Virus record (IMG/VR): IMGVR_UViG_3300043410_001300
Location: 1-64,000 of that record
Strand: one strand, 5' to 3'
Length of the DNA: 64,000 nucleotides
Source: a virus
Part shown: piece by piece, positions 18,801 through 33,800 of the stretch
How the letters are laid out: every line of letters starts with the position of its first letter
Position numbering within the stretch: the first letter of the stretch is position 1
Position numbers and translations under genes: made by a program
The notes under the pieces: model-generated
Database searches by the model: none
What the model was told of the DNA's origin: nothing
Seen by the model: only the letters and a program-made list of their open reading frames with translations

Positions 18801-21800
18801 CAACAGTACCAACGGTTGTGCTTGATACGACATACACTCAACCAACATACTTTATCGTAGGACACGATGGCAGTTACACCCGTCTCTATGGTACATATGA
18901 GAATAATCAACTACAAGATTTCAGAGACATCGTACTTTTAGAATTCGAAACAAGAATTTACAATAACTTAAAAATTACTGATGCTTCACCAGTCAGCTAC
19001 ACTGATTTGATGCCCGGGCAATGGCGCAAAACAGGCTACACTTGGGAAGACATTCTGCCAGCATACACTAAAAACTTTCTAGGTTGGGTTGGCAAGAACA
19101 AATTAGGCGACTACCGCAAGCAAGTGTTCTCGTCAAACAACAAATTTACATTCAACTACAATAAGACTACTAACAAGTTGTCAAGCACACAGAAAAATCC
19201 TGTTCTATTGAAACAGGGTAACTGGCGTGGTATCTACCGATGGTTCTATGATACTTGTAATCCTGCGGCTGCGCCATGGGAGATGCTAGGAATCACTAGT
19301 AAGCCTCAATGGTGGGATTCTCGTTACGGTGCGGCTCCGTACACAAGTGGCAACGCTCTAATGTGGCAAGACATTGCTGATGGTAGAGTATGGAACAATG
19401 GCTCACCATACATCGACAATGCTCGTATTCGCCCGGAACTTCTATCGGTTCTACCAGTTGATATCAACGGTGACTTAGTTGACCCGCTAGAACGAATAGT
19501 TGATAACTATGACAGTTTAACATTTGAGAGAGGCTGGGTAGCAGGAGACAGTGGCCCAACGGAAACAGCATACTTGCGTAGTAGCACTTGGCCATTCGAT
19601 CTGATGAAATTATTAAGCGCATTCAAGCCGGCCTCATTTTACAATCTATTAGTTGATAGAGACTTGTACAAGTACAGTACTGAATTAGGTCAACACTTAT
19701 TCAATGGTCGCTATCACTTAGACCCGACACAACTGACAATTTATGGCAGTGGCACTGCTAAGCACTCTTACATCAACTGGGTAGTAGATTACATCAATCA
19801 AACTGGCACTGATGGCCAAGCTTCAGTAGCAACTACGCTAAAGAATATTGATGTTCGTTTAACATACAGACTTGCTGGTTTCAGTGACAAGCAATACTTA
19901 CGCTTCTTAACAGAAAACACTGCTCCTAGTGCTACTTCAAATAGTCTACTAATCCCAGACGACAGTTATTCTGTTTTACTCTACGATAATGTGCCTAGTG
20001 ATCAAGTAACATACAGTAGCGTAATCATTCAAAAAACAGAACGCGGTTACACAGTATGGGGTAATAGTCTAACTAAACCGTACTTTAGTACAGTCGCGCC
20101 AAAAACTGGCCCATATCAAAAACTTACATTCGGTACTACAACAGTTCAACTATCAACAGTGTATGAAGCTGGCTCTAATGTATCAATCGCGTACGGTACA
20201 GAATTCTACACAGTTCAAGGCACTAGTGAGTTCTTACGCAACTATGGTCGTTGGTTAACCGAGCGCGGCATCATGTTTGAAAACATGATTGACGATTCTC
20301 AAGTTAACTGGGACTCAATGATTGGCGAGTTCATTAGCTGGGCACAGCAGAGTTGGGAAGTAGGCAGCATCATCAGTCTAAACCCCAATGCGAAAGAGTT
20401 CAAAGTTTACAAAGCTGGCCTAATAGTACAGCCATTAACACTACACAAAGAAAACTTCATTCTCAATCAAAACTTGATTACACTCAAGAGTCAGAATATG
20501 GCAGTGTTGAGAAAAAATGAAGAGTTTACTGTTCGTGTTCTAAGTGACGGTGATACCGTTGCTTACACAAACTTGAACTTGAGTACAGTCGAACATGCTA
20601 TCGTGTTTGATAACAAGACTGTATTTGGTGATACAATTTACAACACCGACAGCGGACTAAGACAAACTCGTCTTATCATGCAAGGCAAGAAGACTGCTGA
20701 CTGGAGCGGTTATGTAAACGCCGACGGATTTATTCTTAATCAAGCAGATATCAAAGAGTGGAACAACTCAACCAAGTATCCTAAGGGACAAATTGTCTTG
20801 TACAAGAACAAGTACTGGTTTGCTAAAGAACTTATTCAGCCTACTGATACATTCGATTACACACTATGGACAGAAAGTAGTTACGACAACATCAAGCAAG
20901 GTCTACTGCCTAACCCTAGTACGATTGCTTATGAAAGCAGTCAACTCTACGATATTCAGCAAGCAAACTTAGAGCAAGACGAAGACTTGCTAGCATTCGG
21001 CTTGATCGGCTTCCGTCCTCGTGAGTACATGTCTCTTGCTGCCTTAACAGATGTAACACAAGTAAACATCTACAAGAACATGATTAGTAGTAAGGGTACT
21101 AACAAGTCAGCACTAGCGTTCAAGGGCGCTACGCCACTACAGGGTGACTTAGACTATGATGTCCGTGAAAACTGGGCTATCAAAAACAGCACATTTGGTA
21201 GTGTACTCAACAGTAACTTCGTTGAAGTACAACTGTATCAGAATCTATTGACTGGCAACCCAGCAATCATCGGCTTCGGTGATGCTATGTCTAGTACTAC
21301 TGACTTCTCTACGGTTGCGTTCAATTCTGGCGTACAGCAGAAAGTATCTATCGGTGATGCTCTATTAAAAGGCAAGAAAAAAGTAAAAGGCGACAAAGAC
21401 TACATCTATCAAAACGATCTAATCAACTACGGTCGTAATCCAGCAAATGCGAACTTCTTACCAACATACAGCTTAACTTATGTTGAAGAGCGTGGTCTAC
21501 CAAGCGCCGGTTATGTAAACATCGACGATGTTGATTACTATGCTTACAATCTAACCGATCTCAATACTACTGCTACAAATATCTCTGAACTGTATCGTGG
21601 TGATGTAGTATGGGTAGCAAACTACAACTCTAAGTGGGATGTGTTTACTCCAGTAAGTATCGGCACAACTCTAAGCACTGTTCGCAATAACTTAGACAAC
21701 ACGGTCACTCTAATATTCGCTCAACCACACGGTCTACTCGAAGATGATCCGTTTGTAATAGTTGACTTTGATGACCGCGTGAATGGTTACTACACAGTGA

Positions 21801-24800
21801 AGTCAGTATCAAATCTTACATCTCTGGTCATTGATCTATCACTAGCTAAGACAGTAGTAAAACTAACAGGCACTGGTATCACATTCAAGTTGTACAGCGT
21901 CAGAGTATCACAAGCAAGTGATCTAAGCGCATACTCGGAAGCAGTACCGTTCTCAGAATTCTCCACTCGTTTGAGTTGGATAGATGAAGACACCAATGGA
22001 AACTGGTCAGTACTAGGCGCAGCGCCAGTGTATGAGAAGCAAAAAGGCACATTCGATGTAGATGAGAATGGCACTGATGTAAATCCCGGCATCGCCGGTT
22101 ACGGCAAGTCAGTAGCATACACTAGTGCTATTGGTGAACTAGTAGTTGCTAATGCTGGATTGTACAGAAATGGCGCTCTATTGGAGCCTATCTCTGGCTT
22201 AACTGCGGTCGTAGCATCTGGGACAACCGCCATTTGCAGTACTCCGTCTACACTCTATGTATTAGACTTCTCAACTACAATACACACAAAAATACCAATC
22301 GATGGAATTAATACTAACACTGGCGTAATGACGCTTAGTAAAGACACTAACTGGTTGTATGTTGCTACCGGCACTGTACTAACTACATACTTCAAAGTAG
22401 GAACTACCTACACGAAAGTAGCATCTACAACAGTAGACAGTGAAATCACAAGTCTAGCAACTGCCAAAGATGGCAGTAAAGTAATCGTAGGCGCCGGTAA
22501 TCAATCACTAGATGTGAACGGCGAGACATACTCGGAAGCCGGTGTAGTGTATGTGTATGACAGAGCAAGTCGTTCTTACTTACAAAATGTAACAGACTTA
22601 ACTAAGAAAGAATTTCCAGTACCCGCATCACGTGATCTAGTAAAAGCACAAGTCTATGTTAATGCCTCATTGAAGGAAGAGGGTGCTGGCGACACAATGT
22701 ACAAGATTGCCGGCAAGAAAATTATTTTCAATACGGCGCCACCTGTTGGTACAACAGTGTACATTAACTATGGCGAACTAACATTACAGCAGACAATCAC
22801 TAGTGAAAAGAAACATATCGGTGCTAACTTCGGTCGCTCTGTTGCAACAAACAGATACGGCGCAGAAGTAATCATTGGCGCACCGTATGAACTAGCGACA
22901 GTCAACGAAGTAAAGAACGTTGAAGGTGCGGTCTACCGCTTCACTAACTCAGGTCAGCGCTACGGTACAGTTACTGCGACTGTAACTGATGCAGCGGTAG
23001 GTATTCTGTACATTGACGGCTTTGAAGTTCCATACAATACAGAAGATACAACTAATGACGCGGCAATTGTTGCTCTAAGATACACTGTATCTAAACGCAA
23101 TCGTGTAGCATATCAGATTAACTTGATTGAACCAACAAACGTAATTGCTACATATGGCGACACGCCCGTAATCAGCTTATATAATAAGACTGGCACGGCA
23201 GCGGTGCCTAACGATCAGATCGATATTGTTGGCGGTGACTGTATCGTGGGTAGCACTACTCAATCAGGAGCAAAATCACTTGAGAATATCGGCATCATGC
23301 CATACACTAGAACTCAAGTACTCAACGACAAGAACTTAGACACAAATAGTCAGTTCGGCTGGACAGTAGCAGTTAATCAAGATGACAGTGATAGAGACAG
23401 TATCATCGTCAGCGCTCGTTCAGTAGATACATTCAGTGAAACCACATTCGATTTCACTAACGATTTAAACGCGATGAATGATTGTATCTTCGATAACGGG
23501 GCTACAACATTCATAGACAAGTTCCCATTCACGGGCGGCGTGTATCAATATGATTATCTGCCATCGACGACTGAATCAATCGATGCACCAGGTAAATACA
23601 CATTTGGTCAGTACTGTATCATTCCGACAACCGATGCGGAGCGTAATAAACAAGCAGCCGCACCGCACTATGGCGCAGCCTTATCATTTACTGACGGCGT
23701 AATCACTATTGGTAGCCCAGACTGGTACAAAAACGGAACTGGTCGTGTCACCACCTTCAAAATCAACAGCAAGTCAACTAAGACAAGTAGTTGGTACATT
23801 GATAAGCAACCTCTAACACAAGTTGATGTTGCTCGTCTAAGCACAATTTCTATCTACGACACTGAAACTAATAAGACATTAGACAGATTAGATTACATTG
23901 ACCCTGCGCAGGGCAAGATGCTATCAGCAGTAGAAACAAACATCGACGTTATTAGTCTCGTTGACCCAGCCGTTTACACATCAGGTCAAATATGGGGCGC
24001 AAATAAAGTAGGCACAACATGGTTAGATACATCAAACATTCGCTTGATGAACTACAATCAACCAGATGTAGTGTACAACTCACGCTACTTTGGTAGAGCA
24101 TTCCCTGGCAGTACTGCCGATATCTACACATGGATTAGCAGTTCTGTTCTACCCGTTGATTACAGTGGCAGTGGTTACACTACAAACTTTAACGACTACA
24201 CTAGTGCGACTATCATCGATAAGTCAAGTAACACACTAGCAACAGAATATTATTTCTGGGTCAAAGGCTACGAAGAAGTGCCACAAGGCAAAACTCTAAG
24301 TCCAACAGTACTAAGTCAGTACATCTTAAACCCAGCTAACAGTGGCGTGCCATTCTTGGCGGCAATCACTACAAATGTGGTGGCACTGTACAACGCACAA
24401 GACAGTATTCAAAGTCACGCAAGTGCGCTACATTTAGGCTACAGTGTTGGTAATAATAGTGATCGTGGACATCAAGACTGGTCATTGATTCAAGACGGCA
24501 ACGATGAGTCATTCTTGTCTGGTATGCCACTAACTATCGATGGTGCACCATCTGGTATGTACTTGAAATATGTAACTAGCTTCATGGGTATGGAACTCAA
24601 TGGACTAGCAGTGCCTGATATGGAACTACCAAAACTAGTTCGCTACGGTACATCATTCCGTCCTCGTCAAAGTATGTTCGTTGACCGTGAACTAGCATTG
24701 AAGAACTATGTTCAGTATGCTAATAGCATCATGTCCAAATACACTATTACTGAAACTCGCGGTCTGTACTTGTTGAATCAAAGTTCATACATCACGGGTT

Positions 24801-27800
24801 CAGTAGTTGCCGAGTCAAGCACTAATATCTACATTACTACAGAAGCAGGTAAGACTGTTACTGGGTTGTACATCGGTCAACCAGTAGTGTTCAAGGGCAA
24901 CGCATACGGCGGTCTAGAAGCAAACAAGACCTACTACATTGTATCAACAGATACAGACAAGTATGGTCAGTACATTCGTGTAAGTGTTACACTAGGTGGC
25001 GCAGTAATATCTCTAACAGAATACACGGGCTCGATGAGTGTAAAACTATTTGATACTACTGATTACTGGAGTTATGCTGACTGGTGGGCCACTGGCTACA
25101 GCGCAAGTACAAAAGTCACGCTAGAAGTACAAACATACACTGACTTACTAACTATTGGTCAAGGTGAGCTAGTAGCCGGTGACTTCGGTAATGTAACACT
25201 CAGTGATGGGCTAGTTGCTCGTGTAGTCAAAAACGGTCAGGGCGTAAATGAATACTATGTTTATTCATCGACCACATCTAGTTGGACAAGAATTGGGCTA
25301 CAGAAAGGCACTATCTCAATCGATACTGCCGTTTACACAACTGTTGCTCCTATTCCATCTATGGAAATTTACTACATCATTCGTTGGATCGCAGAACAAC
25401 TGTATGTAAATGAACTATTAATTGAGAACAACCAAAGTCTAATAATGATGTTCAACTTGATTCAAAGTGAAGGACAACAGCAACAGAACTATCTACCATG
25501 GTTGAATAAAACTAGTTTGATCGATGTCAAGCATACTATTCGTCAACTATTACCATACAAACAGTACAAGCGAGATACTCGCGAGCTAGTTGAAGGCTAC
25601 TTGAAAGAAGTAAAACCTTATCATGTCTACATCAAAGACTTCTCATTCACATATGATGGCACAGAATACTACAACGGTAGCTTTACTGACTTCGATTTAC
25701 CAGCTCAGTATGACACTACTACAGGTAAGTTCCTGAGTCCGCAATTAGCATACACTAGCACTGCTAGTGCCGATCAGTACTCTCCTACTAATACTATCTG
25801 GACAGACGCTGCCTATAGCAGCTGGTTTAAAAACTATGGTCTAACAATCAGTAACTCACAGGTAAGTGCTATCTTAGTTACTGGTCTAACAGACGACCTA
25901 AGTAATACTGGTACATCAATCGTTGTTAACGAGTCATCTGTTCTACCAGTAAATGGCATCATCAAAATAGGCAATGAAACAATCAAGTACACTATCTTAG
26001 ATCGTTCAACAAACACTATCAGTGGTCTTACTCGTGGCCTAAACTTCCAACAACCAACCGATTATGCGGCCGGTACTAGTGTGTATCTACTTCCAGAAGC
26101 AGTGATGGTAATGGACAGTGGACGTGGCTACACCAGTTTACCAGCAATTACTGCTCACTATGATACTACCGAGTATCCTTACGCACCTCGAGAACAAGCA
26201 ACTTTTGTTGCGGGACTAACTGAAACCAAACTATCATCAGTTACTTTAACTAATTCTGGCAGCGGCTATCCAGTGCTACCAGAAATCAGAGTTGCTAGTA
26301 GTAGCATCACTGGTACTATTACATCTAGTCAAGTAGATATTGTACTACATCAAATTTATCTAGCAGGGCATCAGTTTGTTACAGGAGACTGCGTAATAGT
26401 ATCTAACATAGAAGATGATTCTAAAACAGTTGGTCTAAAGAACAATCGTTACTACTATGTGAACTCCGTAGACGAAGATCACATTGCTCTTTACAATTCA
26501 TACCGAGACGCTCTAGTTGGTTACACCACAGTAGAAAAATCTCTTGCTTATGAAAGTATTAGTGTAACAAAAACTATTACGATATCTCAATCATTTGAGG
26601 TCGATGCTCTACCATTCAGAACTGGTGATCGCATCAAATTGATCCTAGCAAGCGCTCCATCTACGCCACTCTACTATTATGTAGAGAACTTAGGAGTAAC
26701 ACCAGCAAGTGTGGTATCAGGTAAGCCATTAATCGCTCTCTACTCGACCTACTCTAAAGCTATGACTGGATTAACGAGTGACAGAGTATCCGTATCAGGC
26801 GTAGGTAGCATATCGAATTTACCGGACGTTGACGCTGACAGAGTAGCATTCACTTCAACTGATAAAGTTGATGGTGTGGTTGCTGTTACTGCTCGTGTCA
26901 AACTATTTACAGACAATCTACCAACTCGTGAAATGCGAATCGGTATGAAGTTTGATCGTGTGTCATACTTGAGTTACGCTAAAGATTGGAATCAAGAAAC
27001 ATCACTATTCGGCGACAGTGGTTGGGATACCGCTGCCTGGGGTAAAGGTATCTATTACTCTAAGAATCAACTAGCAGTGTACAATGGCACACTCTACCGC
27101 GCGAATAGAAATTTAAATACTACGGCTCTAGCAGACACATTCAATCTAGCATACTGGGATGAAGTAGATAGTAGTGACTTATCACTAACTGCAGCAGACA
27201 GAATTGCTGGCTTCTACAAGCCCAACGCAAATATGCCAGGATTCACTATGGACGATATGAGTCAGTTGATGACTGGTGTTACTAGTCCATGGCCTACAGT
27301 GAAAGACCCAGCATTTGCTGATACTAAGACATATGCTTTTGTGTCTGGTCAAGTAGATTTATCTAATCACACTGTACAACTTCGTGACACTAAACCAGAA
27401 GTAGTTACATATGTAGAACTAATTGATAGTACTAGTAATAATATTATCAACCTTACTGCTCTACCAGCCGTAACTGACACATCTAATGTTGGCATGACAT
27501 TGAAATCAGTAGATAATGTTCGTATCGGCGACAGAATAAAGTTTGACGGCTCATTGATTGGTAACATTCTAAACAGTGACGGCACTGATTCTAAAGCCAC
27601 AGTGAAAGACAAGAGTTATGTTATCAAGTCAATAAATGCCGCTAGAGACATTATCAGTATCAGTAATACTATGATTAATGGCACTATCGGTAACGCAGTA
27701 ACATTTACTGATGCCTCCGGATACATGACAGTTCTGCCTGTAGAATATTCTACTAGTAATCTCTATGCTAACGGCAACATTACTCTTAACACAACATCAT

Positions 27801-30800
27801 TTGTTGAGAATAACTCCACTGTTCGCTTTAGTAATACAAGTGTCACGATTAATGCTACCAGAACATATTCTTCTACAAACTCAGCCACGCCTAATCAAAT
27901 CTTAGTTGACACTACTAAGAATATTGCTACAGGCATGACAATCACATTCAGTGGAACATCATTTGGTAATATCAGTAACAGTACCACATACTTTGTAAAA
28001 CAGGTTATCGATACTAATCATATCACTGTGTCGGAAACTCTACTAGGAGAAGCTCACACACTAACTGCGAATACAGGAGCACTGACTGCTAAAGTAATAG
28101 GAACTTTTGGTAAGTACAATGTACAAGTAGCTTCGAATACCTACTCATCAAATAACTTCATTAGTGTTGGTTCAACTGATGGACTGTATGCTGGTATGCC
28201 AGTATCATTCACTGGTACAATGAACGGCGGATTGAGCAATATTAGTACCGTTGGAAATAATTACTATTCTGTAAACTCTGTAAGTACCTCTACATTATTT
28301 GATATCAAATACACAAGTAATAACGCAGTAGTCACATTAGCAAATGGCAATAAAAAGATGCTTGCTACATTTATCGCAGATGGTATCATTAACGACAGTG
28401 ATTACTATGTAACATCAGTAAATGCTAATAACAATGTAACATTGAGTTCTACTGTTGGCGGCGGCACAGTAAAATTACTAAGCGCTACTGGCGTCATGAG
28501 TGCTGATATTAGTTCGTTCTATCTAACTAGCATTACTGATACAAAAGAACTTATCGTAAACTCATCAGATGCCGTTAACTCGTTAGCTATCGGCGACTCA
28601 ATTTACTTTACCGGTACATCGGTCGGCAATGTAGCAGTTGGTAACTCAACCACAAATCTTTACACAGTCAAATCATTGAATCCTGCTACCAACAAGATCA
28701 CCGTCGCAGAGATTGATAATTTATCACAGGCAAATGGTGGACACATGACAATGTGGAGAGTGGCAACACCAGTGAAGACGGCATTTGCTACTAGCGACAT
28801 GGTGAAGGTAGTCTACACTTATCCTACCAATAGAACTACTGATTACTACTTTGTTCATAGCGTAGCTAATACACAGATAACTCTACATGATGATGCAACG
28901 GCGGCCGTTGACGGTAGTAACCCAGTGTATGTACCAGATGGAGCAATCGGTACTGTAATCAAGCCACAAACAATCGTGGCACTAACTGATCCTATTGGTT
29001 ACGACAGTGAGCTAAATCCTCGCGGGTTCAAGCCAGGCACTGCGCTAGAAATGACTTTTGAACAGTCAAGTAATCCTACTAACTTCGGTCTAGTGAATTA
29101 CAAGACTTACTGGGTCGGTATCATTGACAGTGTACATGCTGCAGTTTACGAAAGCAAAGATGATGCCGAGAACGACACTAACAGAATTCCTCTACTAAAT
29201 CAAGTAGGTGGCCAATTCTTGTATGGTATTACTTATGATAGTATTATCAAGAGTCCACGTGATAATAGTGATACTCAAGTTGATATTGTTGGTGCATCAT
29301 TCACAAGTGGCTACTCACCAGAAGAAATGGTAGCGGGTATCGTTACAGACGGCATCAACTTCACCGTTACAACTCGTCCAGGCTCAACTTGGGAAGCTAC
29401 TGGCGCCGTAACAGTAGTGAACTCTAGTAATCTTACTGCCAATAAAAAGTACAAGATTGTATCTTTAGGCACAACTGACTGGAACACAGTGACTGGAATT
29501 CCAGGCGTAAGTTACAAAGCAGGAGACGAGATCATTGCCAGAACTAGCGATAGTGGTACAGGCACTGTGACCGCCGTTGAATACGGACACACTGGCTTTA
29601 ACATGGTCAGAATTAGTGCTGTTAATCCAAAAACTGTGTACTATCCAGACGGAACAAAGATTTACACTGATAGTACTAAGTCTACTCTAGTAAATGGCAT
29701 TCAATTTAAAGACACCGTAGTGAATCCAGTGACAATTATCGTTTACGGTAATGACAACTATGGCCAAACTAGACTAACACCTACTACAAAGTATTTGACG
29801 GGTGACTACACAGTAGACTGGATTAATCAAGTAGTTACCTTTACTGCGGCTGGTTTAGCAAAAGGATATGTATCATATGATATCGTAGTGTACGAATTTG
29901 GTAACGGTAGCCACCTAGTTCGTAGTAGTAGCAAATACTATCCATTGAAGAAAGTTCAGGATAACAAAGACAGTGCTACAAAGACATACCACAGTGAAAT
30001 TCATTTAGATGTACCGTACAGTCAAGTAGAGTTACCAACAAGCGATAACTTTGGTCTATCAACCATGGTATTTGCTGGAAGCACTACTTCAGATACTACT
30101 CCATTAACTTATCTAACTGATATCACTAATCCTGAATATGGTTCAACTGACCCATTAAATTTTGATTATGAAGATCACTACACTATCGAACCTCAGCGTC
30201 CGTATGACCCAGTGAATGATCCGTACAACCCAGCTAAGATCGTATTCTCTAAGTTGTACAGTAATGAAACTGACTATGTATCATTTGTATTAACCACTAA
30301 TGTAATTGGTATGTTCGTGGTGTCTACTACTGATATGAACTCAACATACATCATTGATGGTGTAGAATGCGTAAAGTATGTAGCACCTCTAAATGTAACA
30401 ACCTTTAATTCTCTTAAATTACTAGTATCACTAAACGATAGTCAATTAACTCCTAAGTCAATAGAGTACACCAATAACTTTGTAACTATCATGATCGATG
30501 CTAGTAAGATAAGCGTCAATAATAATATCAAAGTAAGTTACGATAGTAACGGCGCTGGCGCACCTATGACGCAATGGATTAACGCCGCTCAAGCAACAGC
30601 GATCACCTTTATTGAGCCAGTTAACACTGTACTTAAATCTGTCAGTGTTACAGGTACAGGAGGCGAACTATCATTTCAATCAACGACTGTAAACTACGGC
30701 ACTGCTTGGGACAACACTAAGGAATACAAAGAAGGCGCAATCGTTCGTTACAGTGGAGCTAGATACTCTGCGGTGTCTAGTTCTATTGGTGATCCAAACT

Positions 30801-33800
30801 GGCATACCACAGTTGGCACTTGGGTACCTTCTGAATGGACACTAGCCGATATTAAAGTCGTCATTAGTGGTACATTGAATACTGTTGCCTCGTTCCCAGT
30901 GTGGGACGACTCGTCTGCTTACGCTATTGGAACCGTTGTTAACTATGGTGGTGCTCTGTATTCAGCTAATGTTGATATCACTGCGCCAGCCGATCCATTA
31001 ATTCCTAATACATGGAATGCTGCGGATTGGACACTAGTTCAAATGGCAACCATCACTGGTTACACCGGAACATCGACTACCTATGATCTAACTGCTTCTA
31101 ATAACAGTACTACTATTACCTTGTCTGGGGTGACTACTACGTCTGGTAGAACAGATGGCCTGACATTCACTGTTGTTGCTTCTACGGCGGTCACTCGTAT
31201 TCCGTACACTTTGACAGGATTCCTCGGCGATGATAACTACAGTTCTATCGTAGTGAATAAGATTAGAGCGGATGGCTTCTTTGAGGGACACTCTACCATT
31301 GAGATGAAGGTCAATGATGTGGTGACTATCACAGGACTTTACACTCCAGATCCACAGAATCCACCGATCGCGGGTTACCATTCACCTAAGAAATATTACA
31401 TTGCTGAAACTGATGGGTACTCAATCTTTAAGTTGACTAGTTACTTCGGCGGCGTGCCCGATGTAGCTGTAACTGCTGGTCCAACTACTGGGTTAACGTT
31501 CAGTTTACAAAATAACTTAGTTGTGGAAATTGATGGTCTACGTGTCGATGGTCCTTCAGCTACCCAGACTTATCGTAAAATTATTCAAGTTGGTAAAGAC
31601 GAATTGAAGTTATCATATCCAACACCGGTTTATGGTATCAACGAGTTCGATATCAATTACTTCACTGTATTGGTAAATGGTTCAACTATCCCCCAAGTTA
31701 ATCCTTCTAATACAGCACAAGTTAACTGGTCATTAAATTATGACTTTGCTAAGGGACAGTTCTATCAGTTTGATGCTGACTTCATCAACGCTGTATTCAA
31801 TCCAGTGATACCAGCCACTGATGCTCAAATTGCTAGCGGAGCATGGGGTTTCTTCGATGATGGCACACCATTTGATAACCAATCATCATTCAATGTGGTA
31901 TTTAATCCTACTTATCTATCATTGAAGACAGGAGATATTGTTACCTTATCATATCAAGTTCCTGGTCAGATTCCACCTGATACGTTTACTATCACAGTTA
32001 ATGATAATAAACTAGGCGGAACTATCAATATTATCACTAGTGCTATACCATCAGTTAATTCTAAGGTAGCAATTACATCGTTTGGTAGAACAACTAATCA
32101 AAGTTTAAGAACTCAGCGAGTTACAGACGCTACAATCAATGTTATTCCTAGAATTTCTACATTAGTAAATACAACTACTGGTTCTCCATTCAAAGGTCTA
32201 GTTATTGATGGTACTAATCCACCATTATTAACACTAGATGCCGCTCATAGTTTGACTACCAAGAGCCCACTACAGCAAGTAATCATTCACGGTACCGCCA
32301 TACGTTCAATGGACGGCCGCAGATTCTACACAAGTGATACTAACTACAAGACAGGAGCAACAGTACAAGATAAATCACGACAAGTTTATTTGTACAACAT
32401 TGATAATCCAACGTCTTCTACCGGATGGGATACTACTGCTATTGCGGGGCCTTTCTCATTAACTGGAAGTAGTTATCTTCAATTATTGAACATTGCTAAT
32501 ACCGCTGAATCAACTATCGCTATTAACCCACTAGTAATTAATCAACCTGCTGGATTTAAGATGACTAACGTTGATAGATTGTATGTTAGTATTATCTATG
32601 GTCCAAATTCCGGTTCAATGATCGGTCATCGTGAGTATGTACCTACTTCTAAATTGAGCTATGTCCAGTATGAAGATGTGAGTACGCTTCTAATCAGACA
32701 AGCGGTAGCCCCAGGCGATGAAGTACTAATAACAAGCATGGTGCCTACAGCTAGTCCTAATGAAGGTAAATTCAGAATTAATAATACATGGAACATTGTG
32801 TCTGGTGAACCTAATTCTACCACACTACACAGAGAAAATCAAGTATCAAGAACATATGTAACTAATGTGTATTCTGATACTGATGGAACTATTACTTCAT
32901 TCAGAGTTAACAACCCACATGCTCTAGTTAAGAAAGCAGTATTCTCTGGTACAGATTCCGTATTAGGATCTAGAACCCTAGATATTGATTCCGTTACTGG
33001 ACTGTATTACTGTACAGTTGACAATGTGAACAACAAACAAGTTGCTAATATTGTAGTTACTGCTCCAGGTACCACTACTCCTATTACCAGTGAGTTTAGT
33101 TTCGTTGGTGTATCTAATGCGACCACTGTAAAAATTCTATTCAATACTAGACCAGTGGATGCTTCTGGTATCTATCTAACAAAGGTTGATGTTACTATCT
33201 CTGCTGGTAATACGGTAATGATTAACGGTGAGCAACTACGTTACACTAATATCAACTTAGATTACAGTAGTCCTAGTTACGGTATCATAACTGGATTATT
33301 CAGAGGTCTAAACACTACTGGTGATAAAGAAATCAAGGTCTATGATATTGTACAAAGTATCTTGGATGAGAATATCAGTGATACTGGCAATCTCAATAAG
33401 ACATGGTACAGTAACATAATTGAGACTACATTGCCTAGTGCCAATAGTGTTGCGGGTGTTCATACATTCCCGTATGTAGCTACTATTAGTAGTGACGGCA
33501 CTTCTACTCTACCAGAAATTGGTATGGTGAAATCTGGTGACACAATCGCATTTAAGACACAAACAGTAAAAGTAACTACTGGTGGTAACATCACAGTAAC
33601 TGATTACATATCTTCTAATGTAACTGCTAATGTGATTTACACAAATGCTAGTAGTGAAGAGTATGTGTATGCTACTTATTATGGAAATTACTCATCGACG
33701 TATCAAACAATGGAACTGGTATCTACTGCCGGTATCACAATCGGTATGTACATTACCGGCAACGGTGTGGCCGCTGATACGACAGTTACTCAAATCTTTG

